64,000 nucleotides of DNA from Paenibacillus xylanexedens (GCF_017874615.1 NZ_JAGIKV010000008.1:62001-126000); one strand, 5' to 3'. Shown: positions 27,252-35,735, numbered from the stretch's first letter. Notes: generated from the letters alone by a model not told the origin. Translations and numbers: made by a program.

Positions 27252-27617
27252 TTATTTGTACAAGACTTTATCTACATTGTATTTCGCACGCATCGTGTTG
27301 ATGATATAGGTCTCGTAAATTTCACGATCTACTGGATCTTCAATCACGCATACTTCAATCTTCGTTACTTCCTCGCGGTGATTCTTGATTGGTGATACAG
27401 TGTCTTCAAAATGCTTTTTGATACGTGGTCTTAATTTTCGTGCTTTCCCGACAAATAACAACTCTCCAGCGGCATTGTAAAACATGAAAATCCCGCCTAG
27501 TTCCCGGGTAATCAGGTGAAAATCAGTAAATCCATAAATGTGGCTAAGCTGTGGATCAGCCTGCTTTGTGATGGTTACATCCGGTGTTGGCACGGTAATA
27601 TTAATCAATAGGCTCAC
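27252..27617 (-). CDS. GIY-YIG domain protein (UvrC N-terminal/Cho-like)
   Basis: About 121 residues. The core GGIFMFYNAAGELLFVGKARKLRPRIKKHF is a GIY-YIG nuclease fold as in UvrC and Cho, where the family consensus is GVYxFxDxxGxxLYVGKAxxLxxRV. The catalytic Tyr of the first motif is Phe here (GIF). Arg in KLRPRI is kept, and a downstream Glu occurs in REIYETYIINT. It lacks all other UvrC domains, so it could be a small repair endonuclease or an inactive relative. The start is uncertain: GTG 27617 is used here, since an earlier GTG at 27650 lies directly behind a TATAAT box. Confidence 0.8.
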   Translation of the reverse strand: MSLLINITVPTPDVTITKQADPQLSHIYGFTDFHLITRELGGIFMFYNAAGELLFVGKARKLRPRIKKHFEDTVSPIKNHREEVTKIEVCVIEDPVDREIYETYIINTMRAKYNVDKVLYK

Positions 27618-27659
27618 TTCCTCATTATCTATAGGTTTACATCCTATCACATATTATAA

Positions 27660-28280
27660 AGGGACACCATTTCAATCTATATGAAGTACAATTCACGCAA
27701 TTTTCGCTATTACGACAAATATTTCAAAAAAAAGGTTAACTTCCCTGATTCAAAGTGGTACTATAGGGGTATGAGGAAGAAATTGGGCACTGAGACATAC
27801 GTCTTTATATCTACCTCCGTCTATTGTACCCTATGATTGAAACTCTTTTTCATGCTGAATTCTGTTACGTGATCACGACAAGAGTACAGTTAGCAAGAAC
27901 CCTAGCTTATAGATTGTGGATTCATCATCTAATCGACCCTTGCAGCAAGCAAACCTAGAAAGACCTAGATTCATGATTCACTGTAGATTTTAAGTATCAC
28001 CTAGAAAGCCTGCAATTATAGTCGTACTGAAGTTAATAGACACACGTAGAAGGTCAGATAGCTATCGATCCTAGAGAGACTAGTCATGCAATACAACTGT
28101 AGAAATTATAGCAGCAGTACTATAGAAAATGGATCAAGTTTCACCACCAGGCCCCGGCATACTGCCAGGGCTTTTTGCGTTTGTGCGAACAACCAACCAC
28201 ACGCTCAGGGAAACAGAGGTATCGTGGTTCTTTCTGCTGGGTTTATAATATGGCAAGATACCAGTAGAGGGAGTGATGGG
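27660..28280 (+). other. Long leader or noncoding region upstream of the MocR-ddl operon
   Basis: About 620 bp without a convincing gene. It contains quasi-repeats around ACCTAGAAAG (27953, 28000) and TCCTAGAGAG (28069), plus CTGTAGA repeats (27981, 28098). A rho-independent terminator (28152-28176) and a TATAAT box (28244-28249) just before the regulator gene follow. The frame of the regulator is open through part of this region, but no ribosome site supports an earlier start. Confidence 0.5.
28152..28177 (+). terminator. Intrinsic terminator upstream of the MocR regulator
   Basis: GCCCCGGCA (28152-28160) pairs with TGCCAGGGC (28164-28172) with one mismatch and is followed by TTTTT on the plus strand only. 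It lies about 105 bp before the regulator start, so it could end a short leader RNA or act as an attenuator. Confidence 0.65.
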
Positions 28281-29732
28281 ATGTATTCCGATCTGCAACT
28301 GACGGAGGACCGCCCTGTATATATACAAGTCAAAGATTATATGAAGCGATTGATGCTCAAAGGCGGCCTGCAAGCCAAACAAAAGCTGCCCTCGACCCGT
28401 GAACTCAGCACACTCATGAAGGTTAGTCGCAGCACGGTCCTGCTCGCTTATGCCGAGCTTGAAGATGAAGGTCTGATCTATGCAGTCAAAGGCAAGGGCA
28501 ATTACGTCAGTGCCTCCATCGAAACACCTGAGGCAGCAGCGAACTGGGAACTGGACTGGACGACAGAGGTAAGCGAGTATGCAATTCAGGCAGAGCAGTA
28601 CGATCTGATGAAGCATGGCTCCGGAGCAGAGCGCGGTGAGATATCGTTTACCAGCATAGCACCGGATGAAAAGCTGTTTGATCTGCACAACGTGAAACGG
28701 GCTTTTCTGGATCGCATGTCACTTGAAGGCGAAGTACTGCTGAATTACGGATATGCGCAAGGATACAGACCGCTGATGAACTATTTACTACGATATATGG
28801 AGAACAAAGGTGTTGACCTCCGTGGCAAGGACATTCTGATCACCAACGGATTCACGGAAGGTTTCGATCTGGTGCTTGGAGCGTTGCGCAAAAAAAGCGG
28901 AAAAGCGCTCTGCGAGAATCCAACGCACCACACGGCGATCAAAAATCTAAAGTTGCACCAGTTCCACCTGACCGGTGTGAACATGGAGCCGGATGGCTTG
29001 GACTTGAAGCAACTGGAACATGAACTTGAGGCAAGTCCATATGATCTGGCATATCTCGTGCCATCCTATCACAATCCAACCGGGATTGTGACGTCCCCTG
29101 CGAAACGGGTAGAGATCATCCGGTTGATGAACAAGTATCAGGTACCGATTATTGAGGACGGGTTCAACGAAGAATTGCGATATTCCGGTTCGCATGTCTC
29201 TCCCCTGATCGCCAGCATGGGCAAAGGCAATGGACTGGTGTATCTGGGCAGCTTCTCCAAAGTCCTGTTCCCAGGTCTGCGGGTAGGTTGGATTATTGCG
29301 GATGCGGCGCTGATTGATTATCTGGAGAGTATGAAACGGGCACGCAGCATCCATACCTCCACGCTGGACCAATCGTTATTGTATCAATATCTGAGCAACG
29401 GTAATTTCGAGAAATATTTGAAGCGAGCTCGCACGGAGTATAAGCGAAAATATGAATTGGTTGTGCGTTGCCTGAAGCAGTATCTGCCAATGTGCCGGAT
29501 TTCCGGTGCGGGTGGTCTGCATCTGTTCGTGCAGTTCCCGTCCGAATACAGAACCCGTGAACTGCTGGCGGCCTGTAAAGTGAAAGGTGTGACGTTCACA
29601 CCAGGGGATACCTTTTATCTGGAACCCGGTCAAGGTGTAAACACGATGCGTCTGGGTTTCTCCAGAGTCAGCGATGAGAATATACGTAAAGGCATTCGCA
29701 TCATTGGCGAGACAGCAGCTCAAATGAGATAA
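28281..29732 (+). CDS. MocR/GntR-type PLP-dependent regulator, DdlR-like
   Basis: 483 residues. The N-terminal GntR winged helix (RPVYIQVKDYMKRL, TRELSTLMKVSRSTVLLAYAELEDEGLIYAVKGKGNYV) is fused to an aminotransferase-fold domain (about 125-480). That domain has the PLP lysine in YLGSFSKVLFPGLRVGWI and the NPTG motif in SYHNPTGIVTSP. The ATG at 28281 follows AGAGGGAGTG. The gene is followed within 12 bp by ddl. In Brevibacillus brevis a MocR protein, DdlR, controls ddl in response to D-alanyl-D-alanine-related ligands, so this is very probably the same system. A longer frame to 28086 crosses the leader terminator and is rejected. Confidence 0.92.
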   Translation: MYSDLQLTEDRPVYIQVKDYMKRLMLKGGLQAKQKLPSTRELSTLMKVSRSTVLLAYAELEDEGLIYAVKGKGNYVSASIETPEAAANWELDWTTEVSEYAIQAEQYDLMKHGSGAERGEISFTSIAPDEKLFDLHNVKRAFLDRMSLEGEVLLNYGYAQGYRPLMNYLLRYMENKGVDLRGKDILITNGFTEGFDLVLGALRKKSGKALCENPTHHTAIKNLKLHQFHLTGVNMEPDGLDLKQLEHELEASPYDLAYLVPSYHNPTGIVTSPAKRVEIIRLMNKYQVPIIEDGFNEELRYSGSHVSPLIASMGKGNGLVYLGSFSKVLFPGLRVGWIIADAALIDYLESMKRARSIHTSTLDQSLLYQYLSNGNFEKYLKRARTEYKRKYELVVRCLKQYLPMCRISGAGGLHLFVQFPSEYRTRELLAACKVKGVTFTPGDTFYLEPGQGVNTMRLGFSRVSDENIRKGIRIIGETAAQMR

Positions 29733-29744
29733 GGAGGATTTTAC

Positions 29745-30665
29745 ATGAAAGTTGGCGTGATTATGGGCGGTACATCTTCAGAGCGGGATATTTCCCTGCT
29801 CACCGGACAGGAGATGATGGCAAACCTGAATAGAGACAAATACGAGGTTGTACCCATTGAGCTGAATACCAAGCGTGATCTAATCGACAAGTCAGCGGGG
29901 ATTGATGTGGCACTGCTTGCACTGCATGGCAAATACGGCGAAGACGGTACGGTTCAAGGCACATTGGAATCCCTGGGTATTCCCTACACAGGCTGTGGTG
30001 TGCTGGCAAGCAGTGTATGCATGGATAAAGACATGTCCAAACAACTCATGCAGCATGCAGGTGTGCTTACCGGGGAATGGCAGCGGGTGAACCATATGGA
30101 GGAACTGTCCTCTATTGCTGTTCAACAATTAACGTACCCCGTGGTGGTCAAACCCAATTCAGGCGGTTCCAGCATTGGTACCCAGGTCGTGAAGGAAGCT
30201 TCCGTCCTGCCGACTGCTGTAGAGGCTGCCCTCGCCTGGGATGATACGGTCATGATTGAACAGTATATCGAAGGTGAAGAGATTACCTGTGCTATTCTGG
30301 ATGGTAAGATGCTGCCAGTGATCTCCATTCGTTCGAACGCCGAGTTTTTCGACTATGCTTCCAAATATGATGACCACGGGGCCGATGAGCAGGTTGTGCA
30401 ATTGCCTGTGGACCTTCACCATCGCGTTGAAGCCGCGGCCTTGGCCTGTTATCAGGTGCTCAAATGTAGCGTCTACGCACGCGTGGATATGATGATTCGG
30501 GAAGGCATGCCGTATGTGCTTGAAGTGAACACGCTGCCGGGTCTTACCCGTAACAGTCTGCTGCCCAAAAGTGCAGCCGCTGCAGGCATTTCTTTTGCAG
30601 AGCTGCTGGATACCATTATTGAACTTTCATTGAAGGAAAGATCCAAGGAGGATACAACATTATGA
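29745..30665 (+). CDS. ddl: D-alanine--D-alanine ligase
   Basis: 306-residue ATP-grasp ligase that makes the D-Ala-D-Ala dipeptide of peptidoglycan. The N-terminal GVIMGGTSSERDISLLTG, HGKYGEDGTVQGTLESLGIPYTG, KPNSGGSSIG, and C-terminal ARVDMMIREGMPYVLEVNTLPGLTRNSLLPK segments carry the conserved ATP, magnesium and D-Ala binding residues. GIPYTGCG is consistent with a D-Ala-D-Ala (not D-lactate) enzyme, though specificity cannot be proven here. The ribosome site AAGGAGG overlaps the end of the regulator gene. Confidence 0.96.
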   Translation: MKVGVIMGGTSSERDISLLTGQEMMANLNRDKYEVVPIELNTKRDLIDKSAGIDVALLALHGKYGEDGTVQGTLESLGIPYTGCGVLASSVCMDKDMSKQLMQHAGVLTGEWQRVNHMEELSSIAVQQLTYPVVVKPNSGGSSIGTQVVKEASVLPTAVEAALAWDDTVMIEQYIEGEEITCAILDGKMLPVISIRSNAEFFDYASKYDDHGADEQVVQLPVDLHHRVEAAALACYQVLKCSVYARVDMMIREGMPYVLEVNTLPGLTRNSLLPKSAAAAGISFAELLDTIIELSLKERSKEDTTL

Positions 30666-31120
30666 GCCTGGATGTGACGATTAGACATAGCTCCCCTACC
30701 GATCTGCAAGATATGGTCATTCTGATGGACCAACTTGGTTATCCCACCACGTACGCGGAGATGGAGGAGCGCTATACCCATATCTCTACGGACGCAAACT
30801 TTACTACACTGGTTGCTGAAGCACGAGGCCGCGTAGTTGGACTGATCGGATTACAGACGTCTTATCTGTATGAAAAAAACGGAAGACACTGCCGTATCTT
30901 GGCATTGGTTGTACACGATCAGTTCAGGGGCTCAGGCATCGGCCCATTGCTCATTCTGGAAGCTGAGCAATGGGCCGCCACACATGACGTGGACTCCCTG
31001 TCTCTGAACAGTGGCAATCGCCCAGAACGTGAAGCTGCACATGAATTCTATCGCCAGATGGGCTTTACAGCCGGGAGTACCGGGTTTAGCAAAAAGCCGC
31101 AGATTCTACAGCACACTTAA
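30662..31120 (+). CDS. GNAT N-acetyltransferase
   Basis: 152-residue acetyltransferase. The acetyl-CoA site is ALVVHDQFRGSGIGPLLILEAE, and the C-terminal NRPEREAAHEFYRQMGFT motif is typical. Its ATG overlaps the ddl stop by 4 bases (30662-30665) and a ribosome site (AAGGAGG) lies inside ddl, so it is the third gene of the regulator-ddl operon. A role linked to cell-wall precursors is possible by context, but not shown. Confidence 0.9.
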   Translation: MSLDVTIRHSSPTDLQDMVILMDQLGYPTTYAEMEERYTHISTDANFTTLVAEARGRVVGLIGLQTSYLYEKNGRHCRILALVVHDQFRGSGIGPLLILEAEQWAATHDVDSLSLNSGNRPEREAAHEFYRQMGFTAGSTGFSKKPQILQHT

Positions 31121-31156
31121 TCTGCCGGATACGGGATACGCGCCCTTGAATATCAA

Positions 31157-31206
31157 ACCAAAAAAAGAACGCCCCAATCCGCACATTGGCGAAAAAGGGC
31201 GTTCTT
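31157..31206 (-). terminator. Terminator of the SDR gene
   Basis: AAGAACGCCC (31165-31174) pairs with GGGCGTTCTT (31197-31206). On the minus strand the stem is followed by a T-run (complement of 31159-31166). It also lies 3' of the GNAT gene. Confidence 0.82.
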
Positions 31207-31252
31207 CAGTATATATCTATGCCGCATTGATGAACCATTGATGATTATGGGA

Positions 31253-32038
31253 TCAATATTTGGCTGACTGCGCACCATCAATCGGAATAATGGCTCCATT
31301 GATAAATGGTGCTTCGCCGGACAGCAAGAAGGCAACGAGACGCCCTACTTCCTTCGGTTCACCCAAGCGCTTCGCCGGGTTGTCCTTCACGAACTCTTTG
31401 GATGCTGACTCCCAGTCATTCGGATTGATCTGTTTGAACGAGCCGATAACCATATCTGTCAGAATGGCTCCGGGTGCAATTGCATTAACGCTGATCCCAT
31501 GCTCGGCGTATTCAATCGCTGCATCTTTGGTCATGCCGGCTACGGCATGTTTGCTCGCTCCGTAGGCAACCAGGTTTGGCACGGCGCGAATCCCTCCAAC
31601 AGAGGACGCGTTCACGATGTAGCCTTCGCCCTGTTTTTTCATCACAGGTAGAACGTGCTTCAACCCGAAAAATACACCCTTCAGATTGATATCGATAACT
31701 TTATTAAACATCTCCGTCTCGTAGTTTTCAATCAGGTTTTGCTTGCCTTCAATGCCTGCATTGTTGAAAAATGCATCGATACGTCCGAACTCATTGACCG
31801 TATCACTAACATACTTCTTCACAGCTTCTTCGTCAGATACGTCACCTTCGATTAACAGAAACTCGGCATGCTGTACCTCTTCCGAGATCACACGCTTGGT
31901 CTCTTCCAGCGCCTTCATGTTCACATCCACCAGGGCAAGCTTCGCCCCTTCACGTGCAACTTCCACAGCAGCTGATCGTCCAAGACCGGAGCCACCGCCT
32001 GTAATCAGGACCACTTTACCCGCAAATCGTTCAGTCAT
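31253..32038 (-). CDS. Short-chain dehydrogenase/reductase
   Basis: 261-residue NAD(P)-dependent oxidoreductase from the ATG at 32036-32038 (AGGGAGG upstream). The cofactor loop is TGGGSGLG, followed by NNAG and the catalytic Ser/Tyr/Lys as NASSVGG and YGASK. An Asp at the end of strand 2 (LVDVNMK) favours NAD over NADP. The C terminus has VAFLLSGEAPFINGAIIPIDGA. The substrate is unknown. It is a single-gene unit. Confidence 0.92.
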   Translation of the reverse strand: MTERFAGKVVLITGGGSGLGRSAAVEVAREGAKLALVDVNMKALEETKRVISEEVQHAEFLLIEGDVSDEEAVKKYVSDTVNEFGRIDAFFNNAGIEGKQNLIENYETEMFNKVIDINLKGVFFGLKHVLPVMKKQGEGYIVNASSVGGIRAVPNLVAYGASKHAVAGMTKDAAIEYAEHGISVNAIAPGAILTDMVIGSFKQINPNDWESASKEFVKDNPAKRLGEPKEVGRLVAFLLSGEAPFINGAIIPIDGAQSAKY

Positions 32039-32181
32039 ACTCCATAGACCTCCCTTTGCTGTTTTGACATCCTCCATACGTAAATACCCATTTCTTCATT
32101 TGCTCTAATCTAACGGGGAACAGTTACAGCCATCATCTCAACCGGATTAGTATGCTTCCGTATTGGCCCTGCCATTCCTCC

Positions 32182-33645
32182 TCAGGACTTCATAGCCTCA
32201 TAGGCTGCAAGTAATTTCTCTACTTCTACTCCATTGATCTTCATCCCGGTCACTTGACATTGTTCCAACTGAACCCCAGATAGATCGCAATCGATAAAAC
32301 GACTTCCCCCAAGATCACAATGCGCCCAATGCATGGGTACACGGTCAGATCCAAGATGTGTGTCCTGGAATTGAACGCCATCCAAAGCACAGAATTCAAT
32401 CTTGCTATCGGTTAGGCGTAAATCAGCCAGCAATATATTGGTCATATTTAGATTGGTAAATTTGCTTCCACTCAGGTTGCAGTCAGTGATCCGACTATTG
32501 GTCAGGTTACTGGTGCTGTAACGGACTGAGTCCAGATTAGCTTGAACATATTCAACCACCGACTCACCCGAGTCCTTGGCTAATGTCTCATCACATGTTG
32601 GATCAAAAGGATCAGTTGACATGTTTTTCTCATATCCAAACTCATCCTCAGATGCATAGATACGAACATATCCCATTTTTTCGTAAAAATGATGATTATC
32701 CAGCTGCCGACCTGAGGTCTCCAGCTTCCAGGTTTCAATCTGCGGAAATTCAGCTTCAATAAACCTCATGACTTGAGTTCCCACGCCACGGCCCTGGCAT
32801 ACGGGGTCAATATAGATCTTATCGATCCTGGCATGTTTTCGTCCAAGCACGTTAACACTCACTCCACCAATGGCACATCCGTCGGATTCTACAACATAAT
32901 AATCCCATTCACGGATCACGTAACGATGCATGCGAACTGACGAATAATCAGGCGGGCATAGATTGTTATCGATATCCTTCTCATTATCCGCCCAGACTTT
33001 TATGACATGATCAAAAGCACGAGTGCAAATCTCTGTAAGTACAACAGCATCTTCCTGCTCTGCTCGTCGTAAGCGAATTTCAGAATGTACCTGCTTCGGT
33101 TGCACCGGTTCGGACTTTACTTTAAGCAGTTCAAAATAATCGTAGTTCTCCTGATCCACAAGTTTCCTGCGAGAGATATAACGAAAACCCGCATGCTCCA
33201 GAACTTTGCGTGACGGCTGGTTGAACGGCTTCACAATACCCACAATTCGATCCAGCAAGGTATGCTCAAATAAATATGCTGTTAGGGCATGCACCGCCTC
33301 TGTGACATATCCTTTATTCCGGTAATCACGGGAGATAGCGTAGGCCACTTCACGGTCAGCACGATCCAGCAGGTCATTTGGAAATACGCCACACCAACCA
33401 ATGATACGCTGATCTTTATTGTGTACAACGGCAAGCAGGATACGTACATCTTCCGGGTTGAACTGTTCATATCTGCCAACGACAAATTTCAAAAATTCGC
33501 GCAACTGCTCCTCGGTCATCTTCCAATCTGGCAGGACATCTGTGATTTCAGGTTGTTGGGTTAGTGCATACACGGCAGCCTGATCTTCAAGCGTAAATGG
33601 ACGCAACGTAACGGAGTTTGAATGGATGAATAATTGACTTTTCAT
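32182..33645 (-). CDS. GNAT-GNAT-pentapeptide-repeat fusion protein
   Basis: 487 residues with three parts. Residues about 5-170 are a RimJ/RimL-type GNAT (VTLRPFTLEDQAAVYAL, REVAYAISRDYRNKGYVTEAVHALTAYLF, HAGFRYISRRKL). Residues about 190-345 are a second GNAT (IRLRRAEQEDAVVL, KIYIDPVCQGRGVGTQVMRFIEAE, FYEKMGYVRIYASEDEF). Residues about 375-480 are a run of pentapeptide repeats (SNLTNSRITDCNLSGSKFTN, DLGGSRFIDCDLSGVQLEQC). The start ATG at 33643-33645 follows AGAGGTG. I know GNAT and pentapeptide proteins as separate families; the triple fusion is unusual. Both acetyl-CoA loops look intact. Substrates are unknown. Confidence 0.86.
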   Translation of the reverse strand: MKSQLFIHSNSVTLRPFTLEDQAAVYALTQQPEITDVLPDWKMTEEQLREFLKFVVGRYEQFNPEDVRILLAVVHNKDQRIIGWCGVFPNDLLDRADREVAYAISRDYRNKGYVTEAVHALTAYLFEHTLLDRIVGIVKPFNQPSRKVLEHAGFRYISRRKLVDQENYDYFELLKVKSEPVQPKQVHSEIRLRRAEQEDAVVLTEICTRAFDHVIKVWADNEKDIDNNLCPPDYSSVRMHRYVIREWDYYVVESDGCAIGGVSVNVLGRKHARIDKIYIDPVCQGRGVGTQVMRFIEAEFPQIETWKLETSGRQLDNHHFYEKMGYVRIYASEDEFGYEKNMSTDPFDPTCDETLAKDSGESVVEYVQANLDSVRYSTSNLTNSRITDCNLSGSKFTNLNMTNILLADLRLTDSKIEFCALDGVQFQDTHLGSDRVPMHWAHCDLGGSRFIDCDLSGVQLEQCQVTGMKINGVEVEKLLAAYEAMKS

Positions 33646-33731
33646 ATACAACACCTCTGGGGATTTATTTAGGATGAAACGACAAAGAGAAGCACCTCCA
33701 ATAGAGGCACTCCCCGATCCGTTTCATCATT

Positions 33732-33863
33732 TCAGAAACGCCGAAGCTCCTCGTAATGGGTCAAAAGGACACACGTATCCCGTTCATGGTCAAACGGAAT
33801 TTTTGCGGTGTTCTTTTCACGATCATTACGAGAAATCTGGCATACTCTGAAATCCCCTCTCAT
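33732..33863 (-). CDS. Candidate small protein (43 aa), unrecognised
   Basis: Open frame between the stalk-domain lipoprotein and the GNAT fusion, with the ATG at 33861-33863 and TGA at 33732-33734. The product is hydrophilic and charged: residues 14-19 are DREKNT, 24-30 are PFDHERD and the end is HYEELRRF. Codon use looks normal, and the sequence reads like protein rather than noise. There is no good Shine-Dalgarno site, however, and the same segment contains inverted repeats (CTCGTAATG 33751-33759 with CATTACGAG 33826-33834). It could instead be a structured RNA or a remnant. Confidence 0.35.
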   Translation of the reverse strand: MRGDFRVCQISRNDREKNTAKIPFDHERDTCVLLTHYEELRRF

Positions 33864-33889
33864 ACTAAGGCTTACTTACAACGTCTCAC

Positions 33890-35425
33890 TTAAGGACGGT
33901 CAATGTAAATCCAGCCTGTTTCTTGTTCCTTATCTACAGTAGCTCCAAGGGATTCAGCCATAAAGCGCAGCGGCACATACGTCTTGCCGTCTTTGCCTAC
34001 ATAAGCGGATTCCACCATAGTCACTTCTTTACCAGCAACGGTTGCCTTCTTGGAACCTACGGTCAGGACAATCTCATCACCAGTGATGTCGTCAATGACA
34101 ACAATTTGGTTTGAGCCTTTGGTCCATTTCACTTCAGCATCCAATTCTTCAGACACGTAGCGAAGCGGAACAAATGTTGTGTTCTTAACCGTGATCGCCC
34201 CAGCGTATTCATCATCCGGGAAGAGCACTACACTTTTACTCGTGATCCCAGCCTCATCTTTCAGCAATTGGTATGCCAGTGAATTGGAATCAAAATTGCG
34301 CAGCATCTGTCCAGGCGTAATATCATCCTTCATCAGATCCATAACGCCGCCCGAAACATCCACTTCATCAACTGCAACTGTGCCACCGATATTCCACTGT
34401 TCACTATCTCCACTTACCGTTACAGAGTTCACCGGCAGATCCTCAGAAGCAGGCAGCGCTACTTTCAGTTCAAAGTTTTGCTTGCGAATATCCAGCTTGC
34501 TGTCGAGATAAAAGTCCAATTTCAGTTTGGTTTCTGTGCCAAATACCGTTTTGAATTCGGGGGTCTCATTCAACAGGTTGTTCAGCTCCTGATCATAATT
34601 GACCAGCATACTGTCCAGTCCTACTTTGATGATGGCATATAGTGACGCAACGGCTTCATCTTTCGATTCAGGAACGATCGAATTCAGCGTGTCGTCTCCC
34701 CCACCTTCTACCTCATTCACTGCTTCCAATACAGGGTAGAACACATCGTACAGATCTCCAATCAGGTCTTTCAGTCCTTGCTCATCCTTCGAAATACTCG
34801 TCAGGAACGGTTTAACCATGGCAAGCATCTCTTCACCACTAACTTCCAGATGCAGCTTGGAGAGGCTAAGTGCTTCGCCATTCACGGATTCCTGTACCGG
34901 TGTTACGGAGATGTTCTTCGGATTGGACAGATGCTTCAGGACAAAAGAGAACAGTTTCGGGGAAAGTTCCTCGAGTTGTTTCTCCAGAGCCTTCGTATCT
35001 ACCATTGGAAGCGCTTGTGCATCCTGCAACGTATCCAGAGATATGTACAGCGGTTTCTGGGCTCCGTCCAGATCAATGACCAATTGGGACTCATTCATGG
35101 ACAGGTGGAAAGGTAACTTCGTTCCCTCCATGCTCAGTGTACCTTTGATCGATGCTGTCTTCGCATCTTTCATTTTGGCTTGATCAATATCCAGGGAAAT
35201 GGAATTAATTAGTTCGATCATTTCAAGGTCTTTATCTGTAGCAAATTCCTTAGCCGGTTCTATGTTTATATTCATGGATTGTCTGGATTCACCGGACTTG
35301 ATACTCGCGCCATTGGCCATTGCTTTGCCAACGTCTACTCCACCCACAGCCTGACATCCTGTAAGAACAACCATTAAAAGTACTAGTGGCACTGCCATCC
35401 ATTGGACTAACTTCCGATTCGTAAT
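33890..35425 (-). CDS. Lipoprotein with C-terminal copper-amine-oxidase-like stalk domain; ATT start
   Basis: 511 residues from an ATT codon at 35423-35425. AAGGAGGAG (35431-35439) lies at ideal distance before this ATT, and no ATG/GTG/TTG is there. The first ATG (35398) would be 33 nt from the ribosome site and would remove the positive n-region. From ATT the protein starts MTNRKLVQW, followed by a hydrophobic stretch and the lipobox LTGC. The middle is a large domain of unknown function that resembles LppX/LolA-like lipoproteins only loosely. The last about 110 residues form a stalk domain (TFVPLRYVSEELDAEVKW and TYVPLRFMAESLGATVDK), typically wall-associated in Paenibacillus. Confidence 0.85.
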   Translation of the reverse strand: MTNRKLVQWMAVPLVLLMVVLTGCQAVGGVDVGKAMANGASIKSGESRQSMNINIEPAKEFATDKDLEMIELINSISLDIDQAKMKDAKTASIKGTLSMEGTKLPFHLSMNESQLVIDLDGAQKPLYISLDTLQDAQALPMVDTKALEKQLEELSPKLFSFVLKHLSNPKNISVTPVQESVNGEALSLSKLHLEVSGEEMLAMVKPFLTSISKDEQGLKDLIGDLYDVFYPVLEAVNEVEGGGDDTLNSIVPESKDEAVASLYAIIKVGLDSMLVNYDQELNNLLNETPEFKTVFGTETKLKLDFYLDSKLDIRKQNFELKVALPASEDLPVNSVTVSGDSEQWNIGGTVAVDEVDVSGGVMDLMKDDITPGQMLRNFDSNSLAYQLLKDEAGITSKSVVLFPDDEYAGAITVKNTTFVPLRYVSEELDAEVKWTKGSNQIVVIDDITGDEIVLTVGSKKATVAGKEVTMVESAYVGKDGKTYVPLRFMAESLGATVDKEQETGWIYIDRP

Positions 35426-35509
35426 ATGAACTCCTCCTTAGAAAAATATGGTTCATTTCCATTATGAAGGTATGGGTAATTCTTGTAAACGGATACGCAA
35501 AAAAATAAA

Positions 35510-35534
35510 CCAAAAGGCCGGAGCATGTCCGACC
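35510..35534 (-). terminator. Terminator after the small acidic gene
   Basis: GGCCGGA (35516-35522) pairs with TCCGACC (35528-35534) with a wobble. On the minus strand the stem is followed by TTTTGGTTTATTTTTTT, a T-rich tail. Confidence 0.6.
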
Positions 35535-35606
35535 TCTGGTCTATCTATATTTCAGCATATCGTATGTTTCGATAAAACATCCTGCTTCATTGTGCAATGC
35601 TGGGAG

Positions 35607-35735
35607 TTATTCTTGCTCCTGATCTTCTGCGAGTTTCTCATCCGTTTCTTCATCTTCCGCAGTTGCGGGAGTCTCGAATTGATCCGGCTCGTCCTCTTGA
35701 ATCGCTTTGTTCTCTTCGTTCTGATCCTGTGTCAT
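35607..35735 (-). CDS. Small, strongly acidic protein (42 aa)
   Basis: Short gene read by hand. The ATG at 35733-35735 has GAGAGGGAATGCGAT upstream and the TAA is at 35607-35609. The product starts MTQDQNEENKAIQEDEPDQF. About 40 percent of its residues are Asp or Glu and there is no hydrophobic segment, so it is probably disordered and cytoplasmic. A terminator-like hairpin follows at 35510-35534. No named family is known to me. The strong ribosome site and own terminator make it a credible gene. Confidence 0.65.
   Translation of the reverse strand: MTQDQNEENKAIQEDEPDQFETPATAEDEETDEKLAEDQEQE

Noticed and set aside
28086-28280. Extended N terminus (65 residues) of the MocR regulator
   Set aside because: The extension crosses an intrinsic terminator and a repeat region, and is not similar to GntR proteins. 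The ATG at 28281 has a proper ribosome site and begins just before the GntR domain.
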